NCBI RefSeq assembly: GCF_004153545.1
Contig: NZ_SDVA01000011.1
Location: forward strand, 1 to 64,000
DNA from: Serinicoccus sediminis
GTDB taxonomy: Bacteria > Actinomycetota > Actinomycetes > Actinomycetales > Dermatophilaceae
DNA length: 64,000 nucleotides
Direction: 5' to 3'
Below, one piece after another: positions 1 through 8,295 of the stretch. Both the position numbers and the translations under genes were made by a program. The notes under the pieces are model-generated. The model did not search any database and had not been told where the DNA came from. It worked only from the letters and a program-made list of their open reading frames with translations. Numbering within the stretch: position 1 is the stretch's first letter; every line of letters starts with the position of its first letter.

Positions 1-103
1 CCTGCTCGCCCAACGCGACGACGCCTGCACCAAAGGCCAGACCCGCCGCGCCGCCATCTACGACCAACTCCTCACCGGCCTCGACACACACGAAGCCTCT
101 TGA
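1..103 (+). CDS. 3' end of an unidentified gene
   Basis: The open frame enters from the left edge and stops at TGA 101-103, leaving only 33 codons. The visible tail is basic and helix-like (a QTRRAAIYDQLL stretch) and ends in THEAS. It resembles the C-termini of several restriction or specificity-type proteins, but this is too little to assign. It converges with the SIR2 gene, which ends at 236. Codon use is actinobacterial. Confidence 0.5.
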   Translation, partial: LLAQRDDACTKGQTRRAAIYDQLLTGLDTHEAS

Positions 104-235
104 CATCGATCACCCACATAATGCCGATGAGCGGACGATAGGAGTAGAGCGCGAGCATCTGAAGCGTGTTAGGGAAGAATCTGATGGGTTTGTCCCTTGA
201 TAGAAGGTCAAGCACCCGTCCTGAGACTTGAAGAT

Positions 236-1888
236 TCACGGCCTTGTTTGGTCGACTTCAGCCGGCCAGAAGACGGTTTTTTGAATGAAAAAACCATAAG
301 GCGCGTCGGGACGCCCTACTTGCAGGGCGAAGACTATCTGCCGTCGCGACTTACGCGGAAAGAAGACGTCTTGGTGTTTGCCGTGTTCAATCGGCCCTAG
401 AGTGGCGTAGAACGTTCCTCTTCCGTAGGATCGCTGTCTCTGCAACTTATCATGAAGATCAGATTCGCTCGTTCCGGCATCAACCGGCGACGCATGCGTC
501 TCGTCGGCACTGTCATCACCGACGCTCACGGATACTTGCACATTCGACACGCTGGGTCCATCGCATACAATTCGGGCGATCGAGTATCGGTCTTCGTCGC
601 CTCTAGGAAGGACAGTGAAATATTCATCTCGGCTGATGGGTGGCGGATATTGATAACGCAGCGCTTCCACCAGCCCGTCCCTAGCCCCCTTTGGAACTAT
701 GCCAATCCTGGATCCAAGGTCCTTCTTCGATACCCCGTACGCACGTATCAGCGCGGCCCGAAAATCGTTCCGATCGACCAAACTTTGCAAGGAGGGGTCC
801 AGTAGGGTGATAGTTCGATCATCGTCGCTCAACATCCAGTCGCGAATCAAGTTGTTCACATGTTTGTCGGCAAATCCGTAACCTATGACGACAAGGTTGT
901 TTGTTCGCGAGAGCATCTCTTGTGCGGCAGCATACAAATACAACGTTGGCCCATCTGTGGCTAGTTTCTCGCGGTCCCCCACGACGATCCAGGGCTTTAC
1001 TGGCCGTCGCCAATTCCACTGGTCGTCTTTCTCGCCATCCTCGTCCGTGCGAACGCTAATGCGAACCGGCTCAGTAGGTGACCCAGCACCCTCATTCTGC
1101 CAGTTGAGGGAGCCGTGCATCTTCAGCAAATTTATTCGCGCATCCTCAAGTGAGAAAGACAGAGGCGTGCCTGGCTGCCAGTTTTCGATACCCGTCACCA
1201 AGTTGACCTTCGAGTCTCGAGCGAGCGTCTCGAGGACGAGATCGTAATTCAGCGTCAAAATGTCGAGGCCACCCTCTTGCTCTTGCGCAAGACGTGCGAC
1301 TGGTTCTAAGTAGTCAACCGACGATACGGCAGATAGGATTTGGACAAGTTCCTCGAGGATCGCATCCTCTGCCTGCTTAAACACCTTTCTGTCTCCACGA
1401 GAGGCTGAAATCGCCGCCTTGGATATTTCGGCAACAGCAGACTCGACATTTCGTCCGGCAAAAGCGCTACGCCGGCCCGAGGACGAGGGTGACAAAGCCT
1501 CCATGAGGCGATCACCCGCGCGGCCAAGGTCACTGCCGGTGAAAGTTGGGGAACCTAGGCTGTGAACTGACGGTTTCCAGGTCATCACGAAAGGCGCTGC
1601 TTCATGCCCCTCGACTTCCTGCAAAAGGCGGAGTGCAGAAATTAGGCGTTCAATGTTTACTGCTTCCAGCGGATTACCTCCATTCTCCGACTGGTGCCCC
1701 ATCATGGATCCATAGACAAAGTTCAGGGCAGCAACCCAGGAGCCGGCGCCGGAACTTGATTTTAGTCGTCCCGGCGGCACCGAATTAGTCTGTCTAACAA
1801 CCGTCTCTGCCAGTTGAAACGTTAGAGGAAGCCCCGCGTCAAACGATGCACCAGCACCAAGCAGTAGGCCGGTTCTAGGTGACTTCAC
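236..1888 (-). CDS. SIR2-domain protein, probable NAD-targeting defence effector
   Basis: A SIR2-like Rossmann fold spans the first ~370 residues: GAGAS near residues 11-15, a TLNYD motif near 212-216 whose Asn fits the catalytic NAD site, KMHGSLNW near 257 with the His, then GYGFAD near 336-341 and LLDP. SIR2 domains of this kind deplete NAD during phage infection in DSR, Thoeris and SIR2-HerA systems. The last ~170 residues match no family I recognise and could be the sensor. I chose the GTG at 1886-1888 because AAGGGA lies 8 bases upstream and the fold begins right after it; the frame stays open to 1945. It is the third leftward gene after the DUF429-RusA and DUF6308-GIY-YIG genes. Confidence 0.8.
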   Translation of the reverse strand: MKSPRTGLLLGAGASFDAGLPLTFQLAETVVRQTNSVPPGRLKSSSGAGSWVAALNFVYGSMMGHQSENGGNPLEAVNIERLISALRLLQEVEGHEAAPFVMTWKPSVHSLGSPTFTGSDLGRAGDRLMEALSPSSSGRRSAFAGRNVESAVAEISKAAISASRGDRKVFKQAEDAILEELVQILSAVSSVDYLEPVARLAQEQEGGLDILTLNYDLVLETLARDSKVNLVTGIENWQPGTPLSFSLEDARINLLKMHGSLNWQNEGAGSPTEPVRISVRTDEDGEKDDQWNWRRPVKPWIVVGDREKLATDGPTLYLYAAAQEMLSRTNNLVVIGYGFADKHVNNLIRDWMLSDDDRTITLLDPSLQSLVDRNDFRAALIRAYGVSKKDLGSRIGIVPKGARDGLVEALRYQYPPPISRDEYFTVLPRGDEDRYSIARIVCDGPSVSNVQVSVSVGDDSADETHASPVDAGTSESDLHDKLQRQRSYGRGTFYATLGPIEHGKHQDVFFPRKSRRQIVFALQVGRPDAPYGFFIQKTVFWPAEVDQTRP

Positions 1889-2076
1889 GACAACGTTCCC
1901 TTCATCGGTGAGGGCGCCAGGACAGGCCAGCCACAGCAAGAACACCCCAAGCCTAGGTCACGCGCAGTGGCTGGGTCGAGTCCCTCACTTGCCCATTTTG
2001 CAGCAACACGGTCGTATCCGGTCATGCCGCAAGTGGCTGATCGTTCAGCGCCAACGCGAAGGCGGTCGCGTGGCCT

Positions 2077-3237
2077 CTAGTCGCGAAGGTTCGCGAACGG
2101 TCGTGCGCCGTGAGCGGTGCGGAACGCGGCAATTAGGCCGCGCTCCAGTTCCCGACCGGTCACACCAGATGGGGCGGGAACCCATGAGATCAAGAGGGCG
2201 TCCGCGTCTTCGAGCTGCCAGATACTGCGCCCTCCCTTGTGTGCGGCTCCCGTTCCTGCGCCGTACTTGCGGTACTGATCCAGTCGGTTGCGTAAGGACA
2301 CGTCCGCCTTGCCGATGTTCATAACGGCTGACTCGGTAATCCACCGTGCAGCGAGCTGATCGGTCCGGTACGCGAAGTGCTTGCTCGTGGCCTGTCGGCC
2401 GGATCCGCGGTATGGCCGGTCGGGTAAGAACGCGGGTTCGTCGGTGGAGTCACGAACCACGACGTATACGCCCGGCACGTCCGGGACCGCGGCTGGATTC
2501 AGAGTCAGGAGTGGGGTGAATCCATCCCACCCGGCTACTTCGAGCCCTTCCTTGTCCCACATCGTGGGGGTGAGCTGCTGAAGGGCGGCCACGGCTGGGC
2601 TGTCACCAACTTGGGTGCTACTCACGCCGTCGTTCGTCCAGATGATGATGTCCGCGGCTCGAAGCAGAGACAGAGGGCGGCCATCCGGCGTGCCGTAGCC
2701 CGCGGCCAGGGGTTCCAGCCAGTTCAAATTCCTCCGAATGTCGTCATGGAGCCGCTCCCAAAGCAATGTGACTCGACCTGACGGGACGCCATAAAACTTC
2801 CTGACGTATGAATCCCGAATCGGAACGATCTGTGGTAGATGGCGGTGAAGAACCTTGGATACTGTTACGGCGGTCCATCCCGTGACGTCCTCGGTCGCAG
2901 TGTTGGCCTCTGTCAAGGGAACCAGCGCCCTTTCCAGCGTCGCGAAATCGCGGTACGTCTCGAACGGGGCTGCCACCGCCAGTTTCTGCAGCGCGGCGTT
3001 CATCGTCGCGAGAAGTGCCTGGTGCGGGCCGTTTCCCTCCGCGAACAGTGGGATGACATCGTGCCACCTCAGGCGGAGGCTGAGAAGGTTCGCCGCGAGG
3101 ATGTCTTCGGGTAGCAGCATGTCGCGTCGAGTAGCAGGTCCCCTATCGTACGTGCCGAAGGCATACAGCCCAGCGGTGTCTGTGTACGCGTCCAAGCGTG
3201 CGGATGCTCGACCACGGAGTTCACGCAAACTGTGCAT
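2077..3237 (-). CDS. DUF6308-like domain fused to a GIY-YIG nuclease-like domain
   Basis: About 386 residues. The N-terminal ~230 residues (LLPEDILAANLLSLRLRW, then an LWERLHDD segment) resemble the DUF6308 family. The C-terminal ~135 residues look like a GIY-YIG fold: GVYVV for the GIY strand, NIGKA for YIG, a following LRNRLDQY helix, a Glu in ERGLIAAF and an Asn in PFANLRD, the usual metal and phosphate positions. If active it would nick or cut DNA. The ATG at 3235-3237 is preferred over upstream in-frame starts (3303, 3264) because GGAAGG lies 9 bases upstream. It sits between a RusA-containing gene and the SIR2 gene on the same strand, which suggests a nucleic-acid-directed defence role. 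The DUF6308 assignment is from memory of the family's look. Confidence 0.7.
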   Translation of the reverse strand: MHSLRELRGRASARLDAYTDTAGLYAFGTYDRGPATRRDMLLPEDILAANLLSLRLRWHDVIPLFAEGNGPHQALLATMNAALQKLAVAAPFETYRDFATLERALVPLTEANTATEDVTGWTAVTVSKVLHRHLPQIVPIRDSYVRKFYGVPSGRVTLLWERLHDDIRRNLNWLEPLAAGYGTPDGRPLSLLRAADIIIWTNDGVSSTQVGDSPAVAALQQLTPTMWDKEGLEVAGWDGFTPLLTLNPAAVPDVPGVYVVVRDSTDEPAFLPDRPYRGSGRQATSKHFAYRTDQLAARWITESAVMNIGKADVSLRNRLDQYRKYGAGTGAAHKGGRSIWQLEDADALLISWVPAPSGVTGRELERGLIAAFRTAHGARPFANLRD

Positions 3238-3376
3238 GCCGTGAAGCCTTCCATACGGCGCCATAGCGCAGGGAGCGGAACCAGCGGTTGCTGTGCGTCC
3301 CAAAGATGTCCAAGCGCGCCCGCGGCGCGATCATGCAACCCGCCCGCATTTTCTGGGGCTGCGTGGTTCGATCGGA

Positions 3377-4528
3377 CTAGTGGCCTGCCACTGTGATGCG
3401 GGCGCCAGGCTGTTCGCCCGCGCCGGAATGGCGCTTCGATGCAGTGATCCGGTCGACCCGCGCGTCGTCAGCTTCTACCCGAAGCCCGGTCCCTGCACGC
3501 GCGCCGAGCACGCCGTCAAGTGCATCAATCGTCGCCTTGATCAAGTTGTCGAGATCGGGCTCGGTCCGACCATGCTGCTCTGGAGCCAGAACAAAGTCGA
3601 GGTCGACCTGTACCCGACAGCTGACCGGCAGAGCGCAGTCGACGAATGCCGACCGAACAGCCGCCTTCCAAAGCTGCTCGTTGACTCCCGCCGAGTATCC
3701 GGTCGGCCTGCCGACTACCAAGCGTTCGAACAGGTCCTGTGCTGACACATTGGCGCCCCCGCCCCTCGCTCCTGGACGCTGTGGTCTTCTCCCGGTTGGG
3801 GGTGGCGTAACGATGTAACCGTCCTCGGCATCCCCGTAGATGCGCAGGGCGTCCGGCCGGTGGTGCCACAGCCACGCCAGGTGGGCGCAGACGATCGCGT
3901 CGAGCTCGTCCTCCACACGGTTGAGGTCGCCAGGTCGTGGCGCGGACAGCGTGTCTTTCAGTAGTGCCCACCGAGGACTGCTGAGGACGTTCAGCTCGGG
4001 AACAGACTCTAGGTGCTGCACGAACAGCTGAAATCCCGGGACCCGGCGTTGGTCGTTTCCCTTCTTGTAGTCAAGGCGGTAACCAAGCCGGAAGAGACTG
4101 ATGATGGCGGGGTGCGGGTACACCTCGATGCAGACGGCGGTATCGCCACCGGGAGGGGTCCGCGGGTCCACCGCCCACCCGAAACGCTGAGCCAACCGCA
4201 ATGCTCGCGTGTCTCCGCCGGGAAACCGGATGCGGTTTAAAGTGTGAGCCGACGCCCCGAAACCACCGAACGCCTGGCCGATAAGCCGCTCCGGAACGCG
4301 TTGACCAGTCTCATTGGGCACAATCAAAGGGGCGTCCACGGCCGCCACGACCACGTGACCTGGCTGCGCCGCTATCCAATCCGCAATCTCACCGTCACTC
4401 TGGACCCGCCCTGAGGCCACTAGCCGGCCTTCCTCGTTGACCATCGCAAGCCCCGTCGCCCCCGTGGACCAGCCAAGGTCCATACCCAGGTACAAAGACG
4501 TGCTGCCAACCGCGTCGACCTCGTCCAT
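3377..4528 (-). CDS. DUF429 nuclease-like domain fused to a RusA-like Holliday-junction resolvase domain
   Basis: 383 residues. Residues ~12-245 are DUF429, a predicted RNase H-like nuclease family: MDLGWSTG near 16, VDAPLIVPNETGQR near 64-77, EVYPHPA near 135, KKG near 155, EDELDA near 206, and the typical IYGDAEDGYIVTP end near 230. After a Gly/Arg-rich linker (~246-260) the C-terminus is RusA-like, with PDLDNLIKATIDAL at 324-337 and EADDARV at 352-358. The acidic residues D325, D327, D354/D355 and K331 expected for resolvase catalysis are all present. Both halves are therefore potentially active. I do not know this fusion from any characterised protein. It is the first gene of a three-gene leftward row with gaps of 139 and 188 bases. 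Confidence 0.8.
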   Translation of the reverse strand: MDEVDAVGSTSLYLGMDLGWSTGATGLAMVNEEGRLVASGRVQSDGEIADWIAAQPGHVVVAAVDAPLIVPNETGQRVPERLIGQAFGGFGASAHTLNRIRFPGGDTRALRLAQRFGWAVDPRTPPGGDTAVCIEVYPHPAIISLFRLGYRLDYKKGNDQRRVPGFQLFVQHLESVPELNVLSSPRWALLKDTLSAPRPGDLNRVEDELDAIVCAHLAWLWHHRPDALRIYGDAEDGYIVTPPPTGRRPQRPGARGGGANVSAQDLFERLVVGRPTGYSAGVNEQLWKAAVRSAFVDCALPVSCRVQVDLDFVLAPEQHGRTEPDLDNLIKATIDALDGVLGARAGTGLRVEADDARVDRITASKRHSGAGEQPGARITVAGH

Positions 4529-4643
4529 CTCTTCAGTCTGGCTCAGACTCTCGCACCGCGGCGAACCGGTCAGTTCTATCGCGACCTCGGTACCTAGTCA
4601 TCAATCCCGGACATCCGCATTTGCCGCGGGTGGTTCGTTCGTC

Positions 4644-4814
4644 TCAGCCGGCAGCTAGCTGCCGGTGCCAAGCATCGTGCCGGTCGTGCTGCTCAGGCTG
4701 AATTGTGGCACCACAGCGATCGCACACCCACTGATACCTCGACTGGTGATAGCCGTCGCGCTGCGGGCGTCGGAAACCCAGGTACTCAAGCGTTCGGTCC
4801 CAGTACTTGCCCAT
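4644..4814 (-). CDS. small putative zinc-finger protein
   Basis: 56 residues from the ATG at 4812-4814. The core is VCDRCGAT followed by HDRHDAWH, a CxxC...HxxH pattern that would hold one zinc ion. Very small proteins with a CDRCG...H..WH pattern are common in actinophages and integrated elements. The frame is open further upstream to 4910, but that part runs into the IS inverted repeat and lacks a domain. It lies just left of the IS3 element. Confidence 0.5.
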   Translation of the reverse strand: MGKYWDRTLEYLGFRRPQRDGYHQSRYQWVCDRCGATIQPEQHDRHDAWHRQLAAG

Positions 4815-4966
4815 ACTCGTGAACCTACTGGACGAGGTCCCAGACGTCGGGTAGCGCCAGGATGCTGGCGCACGCACATGCGGCGCTTGGCGCGCGAGGG
4901 ACTGCTGCACGGATAGGTGACATCTGATCTGTGGTGCCGAGAGGTGCTGCTGGAAGGATGTGCACT

Positions 4967-5272
4967 GTGCCTAAGCCCTACCCCCGAGAGTTCCGCGACG
5001 ACGTCGTGCGTGTCGCGAGGAACCGTGAGCCGGGAGTCCATCTGAAGCAGATCGCTGCCGACTTCGGCATCAGCGAGTCGTGCCTGACGAACTGGATGAA
5101 GACCGCGGACGTCGAGGACGGTGTGAAGCCTGGCCCGAGCGCCGCCGAGAGCGCCGCGGAGAACGCCGAGAACCGGGAGCTGAAGAGGAGAGTGCGGCTG
5201 CTGGAGCAGGAGAACGAGGTCCTGCGCCGGGCCTCGGCCTACCTGTCCCAAGCCAACTTGCCGGGAAAATGA
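4967..5272 (+). CDS. IS3-family transposase OrfA (helix-turn-helix)
   Basis: 101 residues starting MPKPYPREFRDDVVRVA, the usual start of this OrfA type. The HTH is LKQIAADFGISESCLTNWM, followed by a leucine-zipper-like coiled coil (ELKRRVRLLEQENEVLRRA). The GTG at 4967 has GGAAGG 9 bases upstream; earlier starts at 4931 or 4958 are possible. Its TGA overlaps the ATG of orfB (ATGA at 5269-5272), as in IS3 elements that couple the two frames. It would bind the terminal inverted repeats together with OrfB. Confidence 0.88.
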   Translation: MPKPYPREFRDDVVRVARNREPGVHLKQIAADFGISESCLTNWMKTADVEDGVKPGPSAAESAAENAENRELKRRVRLLEQENEVLRRASAYLSQANLPGK

Positions 5273-6172
5273 TGTACCCGCTCGTCCGCGAGCTGGCCGG
5301 CGACGGGATCCCCGTCACGGTGACGTGCCGGGTGCTCAAGATCGCTCGCCAGCCCTACTACCGGTGGCTGGCGAGACCGGTCACCGACACCGAGCGCGGG
5401 CAGGCCCATCGCGCGAACGCCTTGTTCGACGCGCACCTGGATGACCCGGAGTTCGGGTACCGGTTCCTGGCCGATGAGGCCCGCGACGCCGGCCAGAGCA
5501 TGAGCGAGCGGACGGCGTGGCGGTTGTGCTCGGACAACGGCTGGTGGTCAGCGTTCGGCAAGAAACGGGGCAAGAACGGGAGGAAGCCCGGCCCGCCCGT
5601 TCATGAGGACCGGTGCGCTGTGATCGATGAGTTGGGCCGGACCCGGCACGCGTTCACCGCCACGACGCCGAACGAGCTGTGGGTCGGGGACATCACCGAA
5701 CACTGGACTGGTGAAGGAAAGCTGTACGTCTGCGCGTTCAAGGACGTCTTCTCGAACCGAGATTGTGGGCTACTCCATCGACTCCCGCATGAAGTCCCGG
5801 ATCGCGGTCGCCGCACTCAACAACGCCGTCGGCCGCCGCGGGAACGTCACCGGGTGCGTGGTCCACACGGATCGCGGATCTCAATTTCGTAGCAGGAAGT
5901 TCGTCCACGCTCTCAACCGCCACGACATGGTCGGGTCAATGGGCAGAGTCGGTGCCGCGGGTGACAACGCGGCCATGGAGTCCTTCTTCGCGCTGCTGCA
6001 GAAGAACGTGTTCGACCGCCGACAGTGGGTCACCCGGGACGACCTACGCATCGCGATCGTGACCTGGATCGAACGGACCTACCACCGACGCCGTCGACAG
6101 GACGCTCTCGGGCGATTGACCCCCATCGAGTTCGAGACCATCATGACCACACCAGCCGACCAGGCTGCCTGA
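5269..6172 (+). pseudogene. IS3-family transposase OrfB (DDE), frameshifted
   Basis: The first part reads MMYPLVRELAGD... to VGDITEHW (first Asp) and VFSN. The second part, in the next frame, reads IVGYSIDSRMKS... HTDRGSQF (second Asp) and NAAMESFF (Glu). Removing one A near 5759-5760 restores NRIVGY and a full DDE transposase of about 300 residues ending ADQAA. As written the frame breaks between the first and second catalytic Asp, so the element cannot move by itself. The break lies far from the orfA/orfB junction, so it is not the programmed IS3 frameshift. A sequencing error is the main alternative. Confidence 0.85.
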
Positions 6173-6191
6173 CCGAACCTGTCACCTATCC

Positions 6192-6470
6192 GTGCAGCAG
6201 TCCCGTGTGACCAGAATCGCCACTGGTACCGGCGTAGACACGGACACCGTGCGAGCCGTACTGGTCGACCGCATTCGCCACTTGAATGTGAACCCGCGTG
6301 AGATGGCCCATGAGCAGATCGCGCAGCTACGGGCTGTGCGCGACCGACACCAGGTGCCGGCGAAGCCTTCTTTGGTTGCCCCCACTGCAGCTCGCCCCGA
6401 GGGGGCGCACTGCAAGTTCAGTGCTGACCTTGCTCTGCCGGAATGGGGTCGCAGACCACTGCCGAGGTAA
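6192..6470 (+). CDS. doubtful hypothetical ORF beside the IS right end
   Basis: The frame starts inside the IS right inverted repeat and reads VTRIATGTGVDTDTVRAVLVDRIRH and further Arg/Ala-rich helix-like sequence. It may be the remnant of a gene cut by the IS. No family is recognised, there is no clear ribosome binding site, and the last 30 residues look unstructured. Treat as weak. Confidence 0.2.
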   Translation: MQQSRVTRIATGTGVDTDTVRAVLVDRIRHLNVNPREMAHEQIAQLRAVRDRHQVPAKPSLVAPTAARPEGAHCKFSADLALPEWGRRPLPR

Positions 6471-6907
6471 GCCGACAAAGTGAATATGCATTCACCCAAG
6501 GTGGTCGCCTCAACCTAGCGGCTGAAAGAATCTGTCCCGCGGCTAGCCCGGTAAAGGGCCACCGTCGACGCACAGCCCCGCGCGGAGGCCAGGAGTCCAT
6601 TGCCCACCCTCGACTCCGATGTCACCGTCCTCGCTGGCTCCCTCCCGCGCCGCCGGGACCGCGATGACGTTCAAGCTTATCGAGGCCGCCAAGACACGCT
6701 GACGCGATCGACGCACCTCACCTGGTAGCACTCGTTCATGCTGGCGCCCCGTTCGTCAAGGGTCGACTCGTTGAACGACCCGACGAATGAACGATCTATG
6801 ATCAAGCGTCGTGGCACACCGATTCACAGGTCTTGACCGGTCCTGCTCCACTCGCCCGTAGAGATCAAGACCCTCCATCAAACTCGGGGAAGTGAGAGGC
6901 TTCGCCC
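6471..6907. other. gene-free stretch with a possible terminator
   Basis: No supported gene. An inverted repeat lies at 6752-6765 and 6776-6787 (TTCGTC-aa-GGGTCG, 10-base loop, CGACCCGACGAA). It is downstream of the leftward operon ending at 6908 and could be its terminator, although no T-run follows on the minus strand. Confidence 0.35.
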
Positions 6908-7444
6908 CTACACGGTCCGCCCTGACCCACGCTCCTGCCGCACATCAAGGTCGTCCGACGTCTGGCGGCGCCGGGCGTGGGCCTTCGACGACTCGTCGAT
7001 CGCGTCGACGGCTGCGGCGGCGGTCTCTACAGCGGACTGGGTGATCTCGTCCAGCCCGCTATGGAGGTCCGCGTCGCGGATCGGCACGGCCGCTGCCAGG
7101 ACGGGCATCGCGAGAGCGACGGCGGCAGCGGCCGTGCCGTCCGCGAACCGGCTGAGCACCCCGCCGCCAGGTGGGGCCGATGCCCCGTGCCGCGAGACGA
7201 AAGCTCTACCCTGGGTGCCTGAGTCAAGCAACAGTTCGGCTGTGCGCTCCAGGGCCCGCGCAGCCCGGGTCAAGGACTGCACCACCGCGCGACTCTGGGG
7301 AAGTCGACTGGCGGCTGAGACCGCCGTCACCGTGTTCGCCATGGACCTAATCCGCCTGGCCTCAGCCGCTGCCGACCCTGCTTGACGCACCGCGTCCGTA
7401 CTCACCGCCTCTAGAGACCGGCAGAGATCCTGCAGTTGGCTCAC
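6908..7444 (-). CDS. small helical protein, last gene of the Hsp70/FtsK operon
   Basis: 178 residues, no family recognised. The first ~90 residues are Ala/Arg-rich and helical (LTRAARALERTAELLLDSGTQGRAFVSRHG), like the helical cores of WXG100 or LXG-type proteins. A Pro/Gly-rich linker, a hydrophobic stretch (AAAAVALAMPVLAAAVPI) and an acidic-to-basic helical tail follow. It starts 9 bases after the ESAT-6-like gene ends, so it is co-transcribed. It may be a substrate or partner of the FtsK-like ATPase; this is inferred from context only. Confidence 0.65.
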   Translation of the reverse strand: MSQLQDLCRSLEAVSTDAVRQAGSAAAEARRIRSMANTVTAVSAASRLPQSRAVVQSLTRAARALERTAELLLDSGTQGRAFVSRHGASAPPGGGVLSRFADGTAAAAVALAMPVLAAAVPIRDADLHSGLDEITQSAVETAAAAVDAIDESSKAHARRRQTSDDLDVRQERGSGRTV

Positions 7445-7453
7445 GAGTCAGCC

Positions 7454-7714
7454 TCAGAGTGAGGCGGCGAAGTCGTTCGCTGACTTAGACGCCTGCTGCA
7501 GAGCCACGATGGCGGATTCCACCTGCTTCTCGGCCGCCTGAAGCGTCTGAATCATGTCCCTGTCGACGCCCTGTGCCGTGCCGCCGATGGTGGCCTGAAC
7601 CTGACTTATGGCCTGGGAGAACTTGCCCCTGAAGCCTTGCAGCCCGGCCGCCGTCGTCTTGGCGTCGTTGCTGATAGACGAGAGTTGCTGCTTGACCTGC
7701 GTGAGTTGCGACAT
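7454..7714 (-). CDS. ESAT-6/WXG100-sized helical protein
   Basis: 86 residues starting MSQLTQVKQQL, from the ATG at 7712-7714 with GAAAGG 6 bases upstream. It is almost wholly helical with a Gly break near the middle (TIGGTAQ) where WXG100 proteins have WXG, and it has no Cys or Trp. Length, heptad-like spacing and proximity to an FtsK/EccC-like ATPase all fit a divergent ESAT-6-like secreted protein, but the tryptophan is missing. It lies in the leftward operon directly before the 178-residue protein. Confidence 0.65.
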   Translation of the reverse strand: MSQLTQVKQQLSSISNDAKTTAAGLQGFRGKFSQAISQVQATIGGTAQGVDRDMIQTLQAAEKQVESAIVALQQASKSANDFAASL

Positions 7715-7743
7715 TGCCAACCTTTCAAGAGTACTGACCGGTG

Positions 7744-8295
7744 CTATTGGAGGATGAAGAAGAGAGAGAGGGCCAACAGGAGGAGGACGCCGGCCGCGAG
7801 GGCGACGGTGACCCGCCTGCGTCGCGCCGCGTCCCCCTCCGCCTTCGAGGACTGGAGATGTTCCAAAGCGGGAGGTGACGCGAGGCGGTCACGACGGCGC
7901 TGCAGCGCGAGCGCCGCATCATCGGCATCGCTAGCCGCTCCGGCAGCTCCGGCCCGCTCGATCGCCCGGTCCAAGGACGCGAGGGCAGCTTGCTGCCGGG
8001 CAACCGCCACCGTGAGGTCCACAGCGGGTTCGTCTCGTGCCCTGCTTGGAGTGGGCAGCACCACACCCGCGCCATGAGCCCGCGTCGTGGCTTCGGCGTA
8101 CCTGTCCACCAAGCGCCTCTCGAGCCGTTCCAGCCGGCTCTGCTCGGCCGCGTGCTGCGCCTCCACCCGCACCTGCTCCTCGCCGAAGTCCGAGGCAGCA
8201 CGCTCCAGTTCCTCGGCGAGGCGCCCAGGGATCTCCAAGAGGTCGACCAGAGCACGTTCGTAGGCCTCAAAGGACGGCTCCCGCACCTCACTCAC
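7744..8295 (-). CDS. coiled-coil protein with C-terminal membrane anchor
   Basis: 183 residues. A long charged coiled coil (EELERAASDFGEEQ...RLERLERRLVDRYAEA, then QQAALASLDRAIERA) is followed by an arginine-rich stop and a C-terminal hydrophobic segment of about 20 residues (VTVALAAGVLLLLALSLFFIL). This implies a tail-anchored protein with its N-terminus in the cytoplasm. The GTG start at 8293-8295 overlaps the stop of the FtsK-like gene (GTGAGTGA), indicating translational coupling. No family recognised. It may tether the ATPase to the membrane. Confidence 0.75.
   Translation of the reverse strand: MSEVREPSFEAYERALVDLLEIPGRLAEELERAASDFGEEQVRVEAQHAAEQSRLERLERRLVDRYAEATTRAHGAGVVLPTPSRARDEPAVDLTVAVARQQAALASLDRAIERAGAAGAASDADDAALALQRRRDRLASPPALEHLQSSKAEGDAARRRRVTVALAAGVLLLLALSLFFILQ

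Larger units (their letters stand above)
4898..6204 (+). mobile_element. IS3-family insertion sequence
   Basis: The element is bounded by perfect 25-bp inverted repeats at 4898-4922 and 6180-6204. It carries overlapping orfA and orfB reading frames with the IS3 HTH and DDE features. The flanking trinucleotides (CGA on the left, GTG on the right) do not form a target duplication, so the copy may be old or rearranged. A second fragment of the same left end lies at 16586-16635 in opposite orientation. Confidence 0.9.

Noticed and set aside
5269-6172. Programmed frameshift as the explanation for the split orfB
   Set aside because: IS3 programmed slippage happens at the orfA/orfB overlap; this break is between two catalytic residues and has no slippery run.
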